The notes beneath the pieces were generated by a model. That model made no database searches and was not told where the DNA came from. It saw nothing but the letters and a program-made list of their open reading frames with translations. Below are positions 7,414 through 16,130 of a stretch of 64,000 nucleotides of DNA, piece after piece (position 1 is the first letter of the stretch; every line of letters begins with the position of its first letter). The DNA lies in NCBI RefSeq assembly GCF_900156825.1, contig NZ_FTOV01000013.1, positions 1 to 64,000 of the forward strand. The letters run 5' to 3'. The translations under genes and the position numbers were made by a program. This stretch comes from Chryseobacterium gambrini. Lineage in GTDB: Bacteria; Bacteroidota; Bacteroidia; Flavobacteriales; Weeksellaceae.

Positions 7414-9927
7414 ATGAAAAAAGCCATTTTATCGATTGCTTTACTGGGCGGAATTTTATTTTCCGCAAATGCAGCCGCACAAACCGAAACTTCGGGAAGA
7501 GAAAAAGTATACAGAGCCACTCATACCAAAGTAACGGAGCTGAAACACACGAAGCTAAAAGTAAATTTCGATTATCAGAAAGAACAGATGAACGGGGAAG
7601 AATGGCTTACTGCCGCACCTTTTTTCTATCCGACCAACGAACTGACGCTTGATGCAAAAGGAATGCTGATCCATGAAGTCGCATTGGATATCAATGGAAA
7701 AAAATCTCCTTTAAAGTATGATTATAAGGATGATGTTTTAAAAATTACTTTAGACAAAACCTATCAGAAAAATCAGGATTACACAGTTTACATTAAATAT
7801 ACAGCACGTCCGAATGAAGTAAAACAGGAGGGAAGTGCAGCCATCAGTGATGCAAAAGGTCTGTATTTCATTAACGCACAGGGAACAGATCCGGATAAGC
7901 CAACACAAATCTGGACGCAGGGTGAAACGGAATCTTCTTCAGCCTGGTTTCCGACCATTGATAAATCCAACCAGAAAACAACGCAGGAAATTTACATGAC
8001 GGTTCCTGATAAATACGTAACCCTTTCCAACGGATTGCTGAAAGATTCTCAAAAAGAAGCAAACGGTTTAAGAACCGATCATTGGGTGATGGATAAAAGA
8101 CATTCTACCTATCTTTTCTTCATGGGAGTGGGAGAGTACGCTATTGTGAAGGATAAATGGAAAAATATTGCGGTAGATTATTATATTGAGAAAGAATACG
8201 AGCCATATGCAAAGCAGATCTACGGAAATACTCCGGAAATGATCGAGTTTTTCTCTAAAAAATTAGGCTACGATTTCCCATGGTCGAAATATGCTCAGAT
8301 TTCCGGAAGAGATTACGTAAGCGGAGCAATGGAAAATACAACGGCAACGTTACACGGAAGCGATATTTTGCAGAAACCGGGACAGCTCATCGACGAAAAT
8401 ACATGGGAAGATACCATTGCCCACGAATTGTTTCACCAATGGTTCGGGGATCTCGTAACGGCAGAAAGCTGGAGCAATCTTACGGTAAACGAATCTTTCG
8501 CCAATTATTCCGAATACCTTTGGAACGAATACAAATACGGAAAAGATCAGGCAGATTATCATCAGATGAAAGATGTCAATATGTACCTTACAACGCCGAG
8601 AAATTTTGATAAAGATCTTGTCCGCTTCAATTATGATTCCCGTGAAGATGTTTTCGATTTGGTAACGTACCAGAAAGGAGGCGGAATTCTTCATATGCTG
8701 AGAAATTATCTGGGAGATGATGCTTTCTTCGCAGGAATGAACGACTATCTTAAAACGTATGAATATCAGAACGCAGAAGCGCATCAGTTAAGATTATCTT
8801 TTGAAAAAGCTTCAGGAAAAGATTTAAATTGGTTCTTCAATCAGTGGTATTTCGGGCACGGAAACCCTAAAATTAAATATTCTTACACGTTCGAACCGGT
8901 TAAAAAACAGGTTGCTGTAACCATAGAGCAGACGCAGGATCAGCCGTTCCAGTTTCCTCTGGCAATCGATGTGTATGATAACGGAAAGCCGAAAAGATAC
9001 AATGTGTGGGTAAATGCAGAAGCCAAAAATACCTTTAATTTTGATGTTTCTAAAAATGCCGATCTGATAAATATTAATGCCGACGGAATTTTGGTGGCAG
9101 ACATTACCGATACCAAAACGCCGGAGCAATATGCAATGCAGTATGCGGGATCAAAAGAATTTAAAAGCAGATATCTTGCAGTAAGCGGAATCAAAGATCA
9201 GGTGGGAAAAAATCCGGCAGCTACAAAATTATTGGCAGCCGCTCTTAAAGATCCATTCTTCAGAACAAGAATAAAAGCTTTGCAGTTAATGGATTTATCA
9301 AATCCTGAGCAATTTAAAGCAATGGGAGCAGAAGTAGAAAAATTAGCTTCTAATGATCCTAAAACTTTAGTACAGGCTGCAGCGATTTCAGCTCTGGCAA
9401 AAACAAAAGATAAAAAATACCTTCCGGTTTTCGAAAAAGGAGTAAATGCAGTTTCAAACGCGGTGAAAGGAAGCTCGGTGAGCGCTATTGTTGAAATAGA
9501 TCCCGCAAAAGCAAGTGCTTTAGCAGATAAAATTGATCTGGAAGGCGCTCCTGAAAATTTGTTGTCTAAACTTTTACCGGTGATAGTTAAAAATAAGGTA
9601 ACTTCTCAAATGTCTAATATTGCACAGGTAGCCGCATTTTATCCCTTCATTAAATTCCAGAATCCTGAACTGGGCAAAAGTGCGGAAGAAGGCTACAACT
9701 GGATTATGAGTTCTGATAATCTGAAAGCGACAGAAAGCATCACCAAAATGCTGAATCAGGCAAAAGGACAGATCGGGAACAATCCTCAGGCGAAAATGAT
9801 GATCTCCCAAATGCTGAAAGACGGTCTTGCCAAAAAAATGGAACTTCTGAAGCAGAATCCTCAAAATGCAGCAAGCATCAATAAGCAAATCGATGCGATC
9901 AACAAATCCATTGAAGATTTTAAATAA
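7414..9927 (+). CDS. M1 family zinc aminopeptidase
   Basis: An 837-residue exported aminopeptidase of family M1 that removes N-terminal residues from peptides, probably in the periplasm. The signal peptide ends near residue 22 (ANAAAQ). The exopeptidase GAMEN motif appears as SGAMENTT. The zinc site is HELFH (His337, Glu338, His341) with Glu360 in NESF, exactly the HExxH-18-E spacing. The C-terminal 250 residues are helical repeats, as in leukotriene A4 hydrolase-like and ERAP-like members. It is the last gene of an apparent operon with the serine hydrolase and the orphan antitoxin. A repeat element and a terminator follow. Confidence 0.95.
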   Translation: MKKAILSIALLGGILFSANAAAQTETSGREKVYRATHTKVTELKHTKLKVNFDYQKEQMNGEEWLTAAPFFYPTNELTLDAKGMLIHEVALDINGKKSPLKYDYKDDVLKITLDKTYQKNQDYTVYIKYTARPNEVKQEGSAAISDAKGLYFINAQGTDPDKPTQIWTQGETESSSAWFPTIDKSNQKTTQEIYMTVPDKYVTLSNGLLKDSQKEANGLRTDHWVMDKRHSTYLFFMGVGEYAIVKDKWKNIAVDYYIEKEYEPYAKQIYGNTPEMIEFFSKKLGYDFPWSKYAQISGRDYVSGAMENTTATLHGSDILQKPGQLIDENTWEDTIAHELFHQWFGDLVTAESWSNLTVNESFANYSEYLWNEYKYGKDQADYHQMKDVNMYLTTPRNFDKDLVRFNYDSREDVFDLVTYQKGGGILHMLRNYLGDDAFFAGMNDYLKTYEYQNAEAHQLRLSFEKASGKDLNWFFNQWYFGHGNPKIKYSYTFEPVKKQVAVTIEQTQDQPFQFPLAIDVYDNGKPKRYNVWVNAEAKNTFNFDVSKNADLININADGILVADITDTKTPEQYAMQYAGSKEFKSRYLAVSGIKDQVGKNPAATKLLAAALKDPFFRTRIKALQLMDLSNPEQFKAMGAEVEKLASNDPKTLVQAAAISALAKTKDKKYLPVFEKGVNAVSNAVKGSSVSAIVEIDPAKASALADKIDLEGAPENLLSKLLPVIVKNKVTSQMSNIAQVAAFYPFIKFQNPELGKSAEEGYNWIMSSDNLKATESITKMLNQAKGQIGNNPQAKMMISQMLKDGLAKKMELLKQNPQNAASINKQIDAINKSIEDFK

Positions 9928-9948
9928 CCTTTAAAATTATATTGAAGT

Positions 9949-10135
9949 TGTTTAAACTAATTTTAAATTTAACCGCAAAAGGTAAAAAAGACTTTATTGG
10001 ATTTATGTAAAATATTTCAAAAGTCCGCAAAGAGAAAAATCTTTTATGTGCTCTTTTTTTCATTGAATGATTAAACTTAAGAAACTAAAGTGTTTAAATC
10101 TTTTGCTTCTTTTGTGGTAAAAAAGTTTAAACAAG
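9949..10135. repeat. AT-rich inverted-repeat element, copy A
   Basis: About 190 bases that match 24845-25050 along their length. Shared blocks are TTTTAAATTTAACC, GACTTTATTGGATTTAT, TTTCAAAAGTC, GCAAAGAGAAAAA and TATGTGCTCTTTTTT. The ends form an imperfect inverted repeat (AACCGCAAAAGG with TTTTGTGGTAAA). It looks like a non-coding MITE-like or structural repeat. No open frame is present. Confidence 0.65.
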
Positions 10136-10141
10136 TTTATT

Positions 10142-10173
10142 AAAAAAGCACTTCTGCAAAGAGGTGCTTTTTT
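10142..10173. terminator. Bidirectional terminator with GCAA loop
   Basis: A 14-bp stem between AAAAAAGCACTTCT and AGAGGTGCTTTTTT with one T-G wobble and a GCAA tetraloop. It lies between the convergent aminopeptidase and the minus-strand gene at 10186. Confidence 0.8.
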
Positions 10174-10185
10174 ACTTTAATATCA

Positions 10186-10818
10186 TCAGATATAAATCTT
10201 TTCCTTTGTTTTGGGAATCAGAATTTCTCTTCTTTTTTCCTGATTTCTGTTTTGCAGATTGATTTTCATTCCTTTTTTAATGAAAACTTCTTTCTTCGAA
10301 TTTCCGTATTCTTTTTTGTTAACGACTTCCTTTTCATAAATAATCTTACCTGTGGAAAGTTTAAAATCTACTGTTGTCCAATATTCTTCTGGTTTTCCAC
10401 TTTCAGAGAAAAAGCCTATCAGCTCGAAATGACCGTTCTGAAATCTGTACTTGTCTGTACCGCCCCATTTCCAACTGCTTCCGCCGTAATGGCTAATTTC
10501 CAGAATCCCGTTTTTTATCTCGGTTCCCTGATACGGATCGCCCATCATTCCACCGTCTTTACTGCCCAGAATTGCTTTTTGGGATTTCTCCAAAACAGTC
10601 CATTTATTATTTACCTTCTTCAGAATCTGAATTTCGCGGAGATCTCCGGAATCGCCGTTGGTCGGAATATCATAAACTAATACTTTTTCAGGGATTTTAT
10701 CTCCGTCAAGATCACCCTCAACAGTTTCATTGATCTTTGAATTTTTCGGCTGAAATTCTTTCTGCGCAAAACAGAATGTACTGAAAATAAGGGCTGCAAT
10801 GCAGAATGTAGTCTTCAT
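10186..10818 (-). CDS. Secreted protein of unknown function
   Basis: A 210-residue exported protein with a signal peptide (MKTTFCIAALIFSTFCFAQ). Near residue 35 it carries GDLDGDKIPEKV, which resembles the calcium-binding acidic loop of FG-GAP or dockerin-like proteins, followed by beta-rich sequence with GGSSWKWGGTDKYRFQNG. This pattern resembles short Bacteroidota periplasmic proteins that describe a numeric state by a beta-propeller-like fold, but I do not recognise a named family. It is a single gene convergent with the M1 peptidase and divergent from lipA. Confidence 0.6.
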   Translation of the reverse strand: MKTTFCIAALIFSTFCFAQKEFQPKNSKINETVEGDLDGDKIPEKVLVYDIPTNGDSGDLREIQILKKVNNKWTVLEKSQKAILGSKDGGMMGDPYQGTEIKNGILEISHYGGSSWKWGGTDKYRFQNGHFELIGFFSESGKPEEYWTTVDFKLSTGKIIYEKEVVNKKEYGNSKKEVFIKKGMKINLQNRNQEKRREILIPKTKEKIYI

Positions 10819-10897
10819 AAGATATTTTGTACTCTAAAATTACGAAATTATGTGTTTCATCAATGCCTGTCTTTGATTGTTTCGATAAAAAAATCAC

Positions 10898-10905
10898 TAA
10901 CTTTG
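10898..10905 (+). promoter_or_regulatory. Promoter of lipA
   Basis: TAACTTTG with a TTG at 10877-10879, 18 bases apart, matches the Bacteroidota TTG-N17-20-TAnnTTTG layout. The ATG is 20 bases downstream. Confidence 0.6.
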
Positions 10906-10925
10906 AACCTCAATTTGAGAAATAA

Positions 10926-11792
10926 ATGGAGAATTTAGTTCAGGATACTACCGTTCAGAAACCAAAATGGATTCGTGTAAAACTTCCTACCGGAAAAAAC
11001 TACCGAGAACTGAGAACTTTGGTTGATAAATATAAATTAAATACCATTTGCCAGAGCGGAAGCTGTCCGAATATGGGCGAATGTTGGGGAGAAGGAACAG
11101 CTACTTTCATGATCCTTGGAAATATCTGTACGCGAAGCTGCGGGTTTTGCGGGGTAAAAACCGGAAAACCGATGGATGTAAACTGGGACGAACCTGAAAA
11201 AGTGGCACGTTCCATCAAATTAATGAAGATAAAGCACGCTGTTTTAACGTCTGTAGACCGTGATGATCTGAAAGATATGGGATCTATTCTTTGGGCAGAA
11301 ACCGTAAATGCAGTAAGAAGAATTTCTCCGGGAACCACAATGGAAACTTTGATTCCGGACTTTCAGGGAATCACAAAACACATCGACAGATTGGTAGATG
11401 TAGCTCCGGAAGTAATTTCTCACAACATGGAAACGGTAAAACGTCTGACAAGAGAAGTGAGAATTCAGGCAAAATACGAAAGAAGTCTTGAGGTTTTAAG
11501 ATATTTAAAAGAAGCAGGACAGAGAAGAACAAAAACAGGTGTAATGCTTGGTTTGGGAGAAACTAAAGAGGAGGTTTTCCAGACGATTGAAGACATCAGA
11601 AACGCAAATGTGGACGTAATTACTTTAGGACAGTATTTACAGCCTACAAAAAAACACCTTCCTGTAAAGAAATTCATTACTCCCGAAGAGTTCGATGAAT
11701 TTGGGGATTTTGCAAGAAGTTTAGGATTCAGACATGTTGAAAGTTCACCTTTGGTAAGAAGTTCTTATCACGCAGAAAAACATATTCATTAA
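10926..11792 (+). CDS. lipA: Lipoyl synthase
   Basis: A 288-residue radical SAM enzyme that inserts two sulfurs into octanoyl-E2 or octanoyl-GcvH to give the lipoyl cofactor. Both iron-sulfur sites are visible: the auxiliary cluster CQSGSCPNMGEC (C-x4-C-x5-C, near residue 42) and the radical SAM CTRSCGFC (C-x3-C-x2-C, near residue 70). The family signatures VLTSVDRDD, ETLIPDFQG, GLGE and the C-terminal SSPLVRSSYHA tail are also present, the last containing the Ser that ligates the auxiliary cluster. It is a single gene with a well-formed promoter and terminator. lipB is not adjacent. Confidence 0.97.
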   Translation: MENLVQDTTVQKPKWIRVKLPTGKNYRELRTLVDKYKLNTICQSGSCPNMGECWGEGTATFMILGNICTRSCGFCGVKTGKPMDVNWDEPEKVARSIKLMKIKHAVLTSVDRDDLKDMGSILWAETVNAVRRISPGTTMETLIPDFQGITKHIDRLVDVAPEVISHNMETVKRLTREVRIQAKYERSLEVLRYLKEAGQRRTKTGVMLGLGETKEEVFQTIEDIRNANVDVITLGQYLQPTKKHLPVKKFITPEEFDEFGDFARSLGFRHVESSPLVRSSYHAEKHIH

Positions 11793-11795
11793 AAT

Positions 11796-11827
11796 AAAAA
11801 ATCGCTCCGTTTTTGGAGCGATTTTTT
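11796..11827 (+). terminator. Terminator of lipA
   Basis: A stem AAAAAATCGCTCC with GGAGCGATTTTTT, with a short T-rich loop. It could also serve the convergent lipocalin gene. Confidence 0.8.
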
Positions 11828-11857
11828 ATTTGGTTTTGTCTGATATTTTAATTCAGA

Positions 11858-12397
11858 TTAATTATGTTTAACCCAGATTAATTTATCTGTATTATAACCT
11901 ACATTTTTTGCTTTTTCTAAAAATCTCTGGCGGATGCTTTCAGGGATTTCTTTTGTTCGGGACAGAATCCAAAGATATTCAAGGTTGTTTCCCATGACCA
12001 AAGCGTACTGATAATTATCGTCGATATCTACCACATTATATCCTGCCCAGATCGGCTTAAAAAACGATACTTTAAGACGTGCTTCCGTTTCTTTTCCAAC
12101 GAATCGTGCTTCACCAATGGATTCCTTCCACTCTTTTTTAACGTAGTTGTAGCCTTTGTTATCTACTTTTATGGTTCCGTTCGGGTTTTTAGAGTAGGTT
12201 GCTGTTACATTATCCATGTTTTTCTCGAATTTGTAATCGAAACGGGCTATTTCATACCATGTTCCCAAATATTTATCTGCATTAAAATTCTGCACAGCCG
12301 TTGCTCCTTTGGGAATTCCTACGGAACATGAATTGAGAATAAATAATCCTAAAATACCCAGAGAGACAGGGATTGCTATTTTCTGAAAAGTCTTCAT
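11858..12397 (-). CDS. Lipocalin lipoprotein (Blc type)
   Basis: A 179-residue bacterial lipocalin anchored in the outer membrane. The lipobox is LNSC with Cys24. The lipocalin signature appears as KYLGTWYEIARFD near residue 42, followed by NVTATYS, the internal YVKKEWKESIGEARF strand, and the C-terminal YLWILSRTKEIPE segment typical of Blc. Blc proteins bind lysophospholipids and fatty acids and are induced by envelope stress. The function here is inferred from that family. It is a single gene. A long repeat-filled gap lies upstream. Confidence 0.9.
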   Translation of the reverse strand: MKTFQKIAIPVSLGILGLFILNSCSVGIPKGATAVQNFNADKYLGTWYEIARFDYKFEKNMDNVTATYSKNPNGTIKVDNKGYNYVKKEWKESIGEARFVGKETEARLKVSFFKPIWAGYNVVDIDDNYQYALVMGNNLEYLWILSRTKEIPESIRQRFLEKAKNVGYNTDKLIWVKHN

Positions 12398-12475
12398 AAT
12401 AGAAATATTTTTGTAGTCGTCCTGAAAAGTTCAAAAATGATGCCTGAACGATTGGTAAGCAGTTTTCTAATAATT

Positions 12476-12651
12476 CCTTCGACAAGCTCAGGGTGACATT
12501 TCGAATACTAACCGCAATATTTTAACATTGTAAGAAGCTTATCGAAGCCTTTATTGATAAAATGGATAAGTCAATTCTTTTAATGTTGAATCTTTGCAGC
12601 CCGACTTGAGCGAAACTCTTTTTGTAAAACAAAAAAGCGGGAGCGGAAGGC
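12476..12651. repeat. REP arm and inverted copy of the hairpin element
   Basis: This 319-base gap (12398-12716) holds two repeats. One is a single arm CCTTCGACAAGCTCAGGGTG (12476-12495), the same family as the palindrome at 38053. The other is a minus-strand copy of the hairpin element at 12591-12651: read on the minus strand it gives CCTTCCGCTCCCGCTTTTTTG, then GAGTTTCGCTCAAGTCGGGC, parallel to the copies at 30411 and 32846. Its central hairpin is short and A/T-rich. Confidence 0.55.
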
Positions 12652-12716
12652 ATAAATGAGAGAAAAGTGAAGGCTTTTATCGAAGTTTACAAACGAAGTT
12701 TTAAGCTGCCCAAAAA

Positions 12717-13451
12717 TCAAGAAAAAACTTTCAGAAAATTGTCTTTGAAACTTCCGGAAACTTCAATTTCCGTATGGTCGGAAAGTGTTGCCGTTCCGCT
12801 TTTATGGTAAGATTTTACAAAACTTGTGTTGATGATGTGTGAACGGTGAACTCTTACAAAAGGATTTTCCAGCAAATCATCGAAATGCTTTAAAAAACGG
12901 CAGACCATTTTTTTGGAACCATCGGTAAGATACACCTGCGTGAAATTTCCATCCGCCTGAAGTCTTACAATGTCTTCCGTTTTCACCACATCGAAACCCT
13001 GCAAAGTCGGGAGAATCAACTGTTGTTTTTCGGGTTTTAATTTTAAATTTTCGAGTAGGATTTTATTCCGGTTAAGTTCTTCTTTGCTTTCCAGACTTTC
13101 TGCCACTTTATTAACCGCTAAAATAAGTTCCTGAATGTCAATAGGTTTTAAAATGTAATAACTTGCCGATTTATTAAGAGCCTGTAAAGAATATTGCGAA
13201 AAAGCGGTAATAAAAATCGTTTCGTAGGAAAAGTCTTTGGTCGCTTCCAGGACATCAAAAGCATTACCGAAAGGCATTTCAACGTCCAGAAAAACCAGTT
13301 GCGGCTGTTTCTCGGCAATCAACGGAACGGCTTCTTTGATATTTTCGGCTTCACCCAAAATTTCAACCTGAGGACAGTATTTTGTAAGATAATTCCTCAG
13401 AACATCTCTTGCAATAAGTTCATCGTCTACAATTACAGCTTTTATTTTCAT
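12717..13451 (-). CDS. LytTR-family response regulator
   Basis: A 244-residue LytR/AlgR-type response regulator. The receiver domain (residues 1-120) has the acidic pair Asp9-Asp10, phospho-acceptor Asp56 in VFLDVEMPF, and the conserved Lys in YILKPIDI. The LytTR DNA-binding domain (about 145-244) has VVKTEDIVRLQADGNFTQVY and FVRVHRSHIIN. LytTR domains bind pairs of short direct repeats, which matches the TTCACCAAG repeats at 16040 and 18157. It is encoded 43 bases downstream of a secreted protein and in one unit with the sensor kinase. Confidence 0.95.
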   Translation of the reverse strand: MKIKAVIVDDELIARDVLRNYLTKYCPQVEILGEAENIKEAVPLIAEKQPQLVFLDVEMPFGNAFDVLEATKDFSYETIFITAFSQYSLQALNKSASYYILKPIDIQELILAVNKVAESLESKEELNRNKILLENLKLKPEKQQLILPTLQGFDVVKTEDIVRLQADGNFTQVYLTDGSKKMVCRFLKHFDDLLENPFVRVHRSHIINTSFVKSYHKSGTATLSDHTEIEVSGSFKDNFLKVFS

Positions 13452-13494
13452 ACTTTTAGGTTTTAGGTGGCAGATTTTAGGTTGCGGGAAAAAA

Positions 13495-14211
13495 CTATTG
13501 ATATTTTCCGCTAGAGAATTTTAAAGTTTTGAAAGTTGTTTTTGAGGTTTCAAAGTCTTTACAATCGCCCTTTATCAGTTTTGTTCTCCTGTTTATATTT
13601 TGTGTCTTGATGATAAGATCTGTAAAATTAGCGGTTGTTTTTTTGTCGAGAACTATTGTGGAAGTGGTCTCATGAAACGCTCCATTACATCTTGTGTCCC
13701 ATTCTCCGCCGTACGAATACACTTCGAATCTGTTCAGAATTTTTTTCAGGCTCCCATTTTCCCTATAAAAAAGAGAAAGCTCTTCTGTTGAATAAGGATT
13801 CGGCTGGCTTTGTCCCCGAAAGCTGACTCTGATTCCGAAAGCACGGATGTCTTTCCTGACTGTATATAAACCTGTATCAATTGTTATTCCGCTTAATCCT
13901 ATTGCATCCGAAGTAATTTCTTCAGGATCGTAATATTTATTTTTAATATTTCCTTTTTCATCGGTAATCAGGATGTAATTTCTTATAGTATACATTCCTT
14001 CGTCCTCTTGTCCATCGAAAATAGGCAATACAACGAGGTAAGAATCTTTCTCATTCGGCATTTTCTTTTCTGCGTAAAATTCTGTTCTGATCTGTGATCT
14101 GTTTATTTTCAGTGCTTTAACAATAGTTTCAAAACGGGCAGAATTGATTTCCTGTCCGAACATCATGAAAGATGAAATTAAAAATACAAAGGCTAAAATT
14201 TTTCTCTTCAT
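13495..14211 (-). CDS. Secreted protein inside a two-component operon
   Basis: A 238-residue exported protein with a clean signal peptide (MKRKILAFVFLISSFMMFGQ). It has no recognised domain. The chain is polar and beta-rich, with a YTIRNYILITDEKGNIKNKY segment and two cysteines in the C-terminal third (DTRCNGAFHE and KGDCKDFETS) that could form a disulfide. It starts 7 bases after the kinase stop, so it is co-translated with the kinase and followed by the regulator. The position suggests a periplasmic accessory or signal-sensing partner of the kinase. That is inference from context only. Confidence 0.6.
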   Translation of the reverse strand: MKRKILAFVFLISSFMMFGQEINSARFETIVKALKINRSQIRTEFYAEKKMPNEKDSYLVVLPIFDGQEDEGMYTIRNYILITDEKGNIKNKYYDPEEITSDAIGLSGITIDTGLYTVRKDIRAFGIRVSFRGQSQPNPYSTEELSLFYRENGSLKKILNRFEVYSYGGEWDTRCNGAFHETTSTIVLDKKTTANFTDLIIKTQNINRRTKLIKGDCKDFETSKTTFKTLKFSSGKYQ

Positions 14212-14218
14212 TCAGTGG

Positions 14219-16000
14219 TTACATTAAATTCAATTTCAAAATCACCAAAACACCGGAATTATTTTCTTTATCTTTCACCGTGCAGGAAATCTCTTTTTTA
14301 TACAGATCGTTTAACAGATCGATTCTTTCGAGGGTGTTTTTCATTCCACGACCTTTTCTTGTTTTCTGATGTTCTGTTTTCTGTTTTTTGCTTTCTTCGA
14401 TCCCGATTCCGTTGTCTTCAACGGTTATTTTGAGCTGCTCGTTTTCTTTTTCAAAGCTGAGGTTCAAAAATCCTTTGGTTGTTCTGTAACGTAAACCATG
14501 CCATATCGCATTTTCTAAAAATGGCTGAACCAGCATTCCCGGAACTTTAAGACTTTGAGTGTTTAAACTTTCGTCTACATGAATTTCATAATCGAATTTA
14601 TCGGCAAAACGTGTTTTTTCCAACGCCAGATAATTCTGTAATAAATCCAGCTCCTGCTGAAAAGGAATGAAATCTTCAGTGGAATTTTCCATTACGCCGC
14701 GCATTAATTTTGAAAATTTGGTTAAATATTGGTTGGCTTCCAGTTCATTATTGGTGGCAATGAAATGATTCACAGAATTTAAGCTGTTAAAAATAAAATG
14801 CGGATTCATCTCGCGGCGCAGCGATTGCAAAGCGATTTTTTTATTCTTGATCTGAACTTTTTTAAGGGTTCTGAAAATGAAAATAATTAACCCGATTAAA
14901 ACAATCAATGCAAAAATCAAACTGTAGTTGAAAACATTTTTCTTTCGGATGAGTTCATCTTTCAGTTGTTTTTCCTTTTCCAGTTGGGCAATTCTCTGTT
15001 CGGTATCTTCAAGGATTTTTTCATCAACCAGACTTTTGTCTTTTGAAACCAGATCCGGCAGTTTTCCGAGAAAATCGCGGTACAATTTTACCGAAGCATC
15101 TGTATTTTCAGAAACGTTGTAAAGACTGTCGAGCTTTTTTACGCTTTTCTGCGCTTCCAGTGTATGACCTTTTTCAAGCGCGATTCCGTATGATTTTTTT
15201 AAAAGATCGATGGCTTCTTTCGGATCATTTTTTTTAATGTAAATATCGGCAAGCTCCTGGATCTGTTCTACCTGTTTTTTTGAATTTTCTTTAACGAAAT
15301 TTTCTTTTAAAACGGTCTTTTTTGCTTCAATCGCTTTGTCGAAATTTTTATTTTCAACGTAAAAATCCGTCAATTTCTGATTGATTTCCAGTGCCTGTTG
15401 CGGCGCTTCTTTTTTAGAAATTTTATAGGCGTTTGTAAGATTAACCTCCGCTTTTGGAATATCATTCTGCTGAATATTAATATCCGCCATCTGCGTGTAA
15501 TTCGCAGCCAGTTCGCCTCCTTTGTCTTTTTCCTTCTCGTTAAGCTGAATATTGTTCTGAATGGCTTCCTCTTTAGCTTCCGCAGAATTTACGGAAAGTC
15601 TCGTCACGTCATTGGAATTCAAGGCACGGCTTTTAGAATAACTTACTTCTGCCGCTCTGTTGTAATTGCTGATGGCGGGAGAAATTTTATTCTGCTTTTC
15701 CTGAGACTGTGCCAGTTTTCGGCTTGCCTTTTCAATATTCGGTTTGTCGTTTAATTTTTCGTAGATATTTTTTGCTTTGGTGTAATATTCTTCACTTTTC
15801 TGAAAATTTCCGTTGTTGAAAAACGATTCTCCGATGTTGTAGTAAGAATCTGCCTGTGAAGATTCGTCTTTTGTATCGACCGCTTTCTTCAGTTTCTTCG
15901 TCTGAAACTGGATGTCTTCCACAGTTTTGTTGCTTTGAGCATAAAAGATATTCCCAAAGATGAGTAAACAAAAGATGGCGAAAAGATGACACATTTTCAT
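14219..16000 (-). CDS. LytS-type sensor kinase with TPR sensor
   Basis: A 593-residue sensor histidine kinase. A signal peptide (to about residue 21) is followed by a periplasmic helical region (about 25-330) made of TPR-like repeats such as ADSYYNIGESFFNNGNFQKSEEYY. A coiled coil and one membrane segment (SLIFALIVLIGLIIFIF, about 354-371) lead to a His_kinase (LytS/YehU type) domain with REMNPHFIFNSLNSV, where His401 is the phospho-acceptor. The ATPase follows with VQPFLENAIWHGL, DNGIGI and GRGMKN. It is the first gene of the unit kinase, secreted protein, LytTR regulator. Its start lies 40 bases from the operator at 16040-16070, shared with the divergent VWA gene. Confidence 0.93.
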   Translation of the reverse strand: MKMCHLFAIFCLLIFGNIFYAQSNKTVEDIQFQTKKLKKAVDTKDESSQADSYYNIGESFFNNGNFQKSEEYYTKAKNIYEKLNDKPNIEKASRKLAQSQEKQNKISPAISNYNRAAEVSYSKSRALNSNDVTRLSVNSAEAKEEAIQNNIQLNEKEKDKGGELAANYTQMADINIQQNDIPKAEVNLTNAYKISKKEAPQQALEINQKLTDFYVENKNFDKAIEAKKTVLKENFVKENSKKQVEQIQELADIYIKKNDPKEAIDLLKKSYGIALEKGHTLEAQKSVKKLDSLYNVSENTDASVKLYRDFLGKLPDLVSKDKSLVDEKILEDTEQRIAQLEKEKQLKDELIRKKNVFNYSLIFALIVLIGLIIFIFRTLKKVQIKNKKIALQSLRREMNPHFIFNSLNSVNHFIATNNELEANQYLTKFSKLMRGVMENSTEDFIPFQQELDLLQNYLALEKTRFADKFDYEIHVDESLNTQSLKVPGMLVQPFLENAIWHGLRYRTTKGFLNLSFEKENEQLKITVEDNGIGIEESKKQKTEHQKTRKGRGMKNTLERIDLLNDLYKKEISCTVKDKENNSGVLVILKLNLM

Positions 16001-16039
16001 AAAACAAAGATATACATATATATAATGTGCAAAAAATTA

Positions 16040-16070
16040 TTCACCAAGTGAAATTCTTCATTCACCAAGT
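16040..16070 (+). promoter_or_regulatory. Putative LytTR operator 1
   Basis: Two direct repeats TTCACCAAGT (16040-16049 and 16061-16070), 21 bp start to start, or two helical turns. The -7 box of the VWA gene begins 28 bases downstream. The same arrangement is found at 18157-18187. Confidence 0.7.
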
Positions 16071-16098
16071 TTTGTATTTTCTGCGGGATTTATGAGGC

Positions 16099-16106
16099 TA
16101 AGTTTG
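16099..16106 (+). promoter_or_regulatory. -7 box of the VWA operon
   Basis: TAAGTTTG, 24 bases before the ATG at 16131. No good -33 TTG is present, consistent with an activator-dependent promoter. Confidence 0.5.
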
Positions 16107-16130
16107 TAGTATAATTCAAATTTAATCATC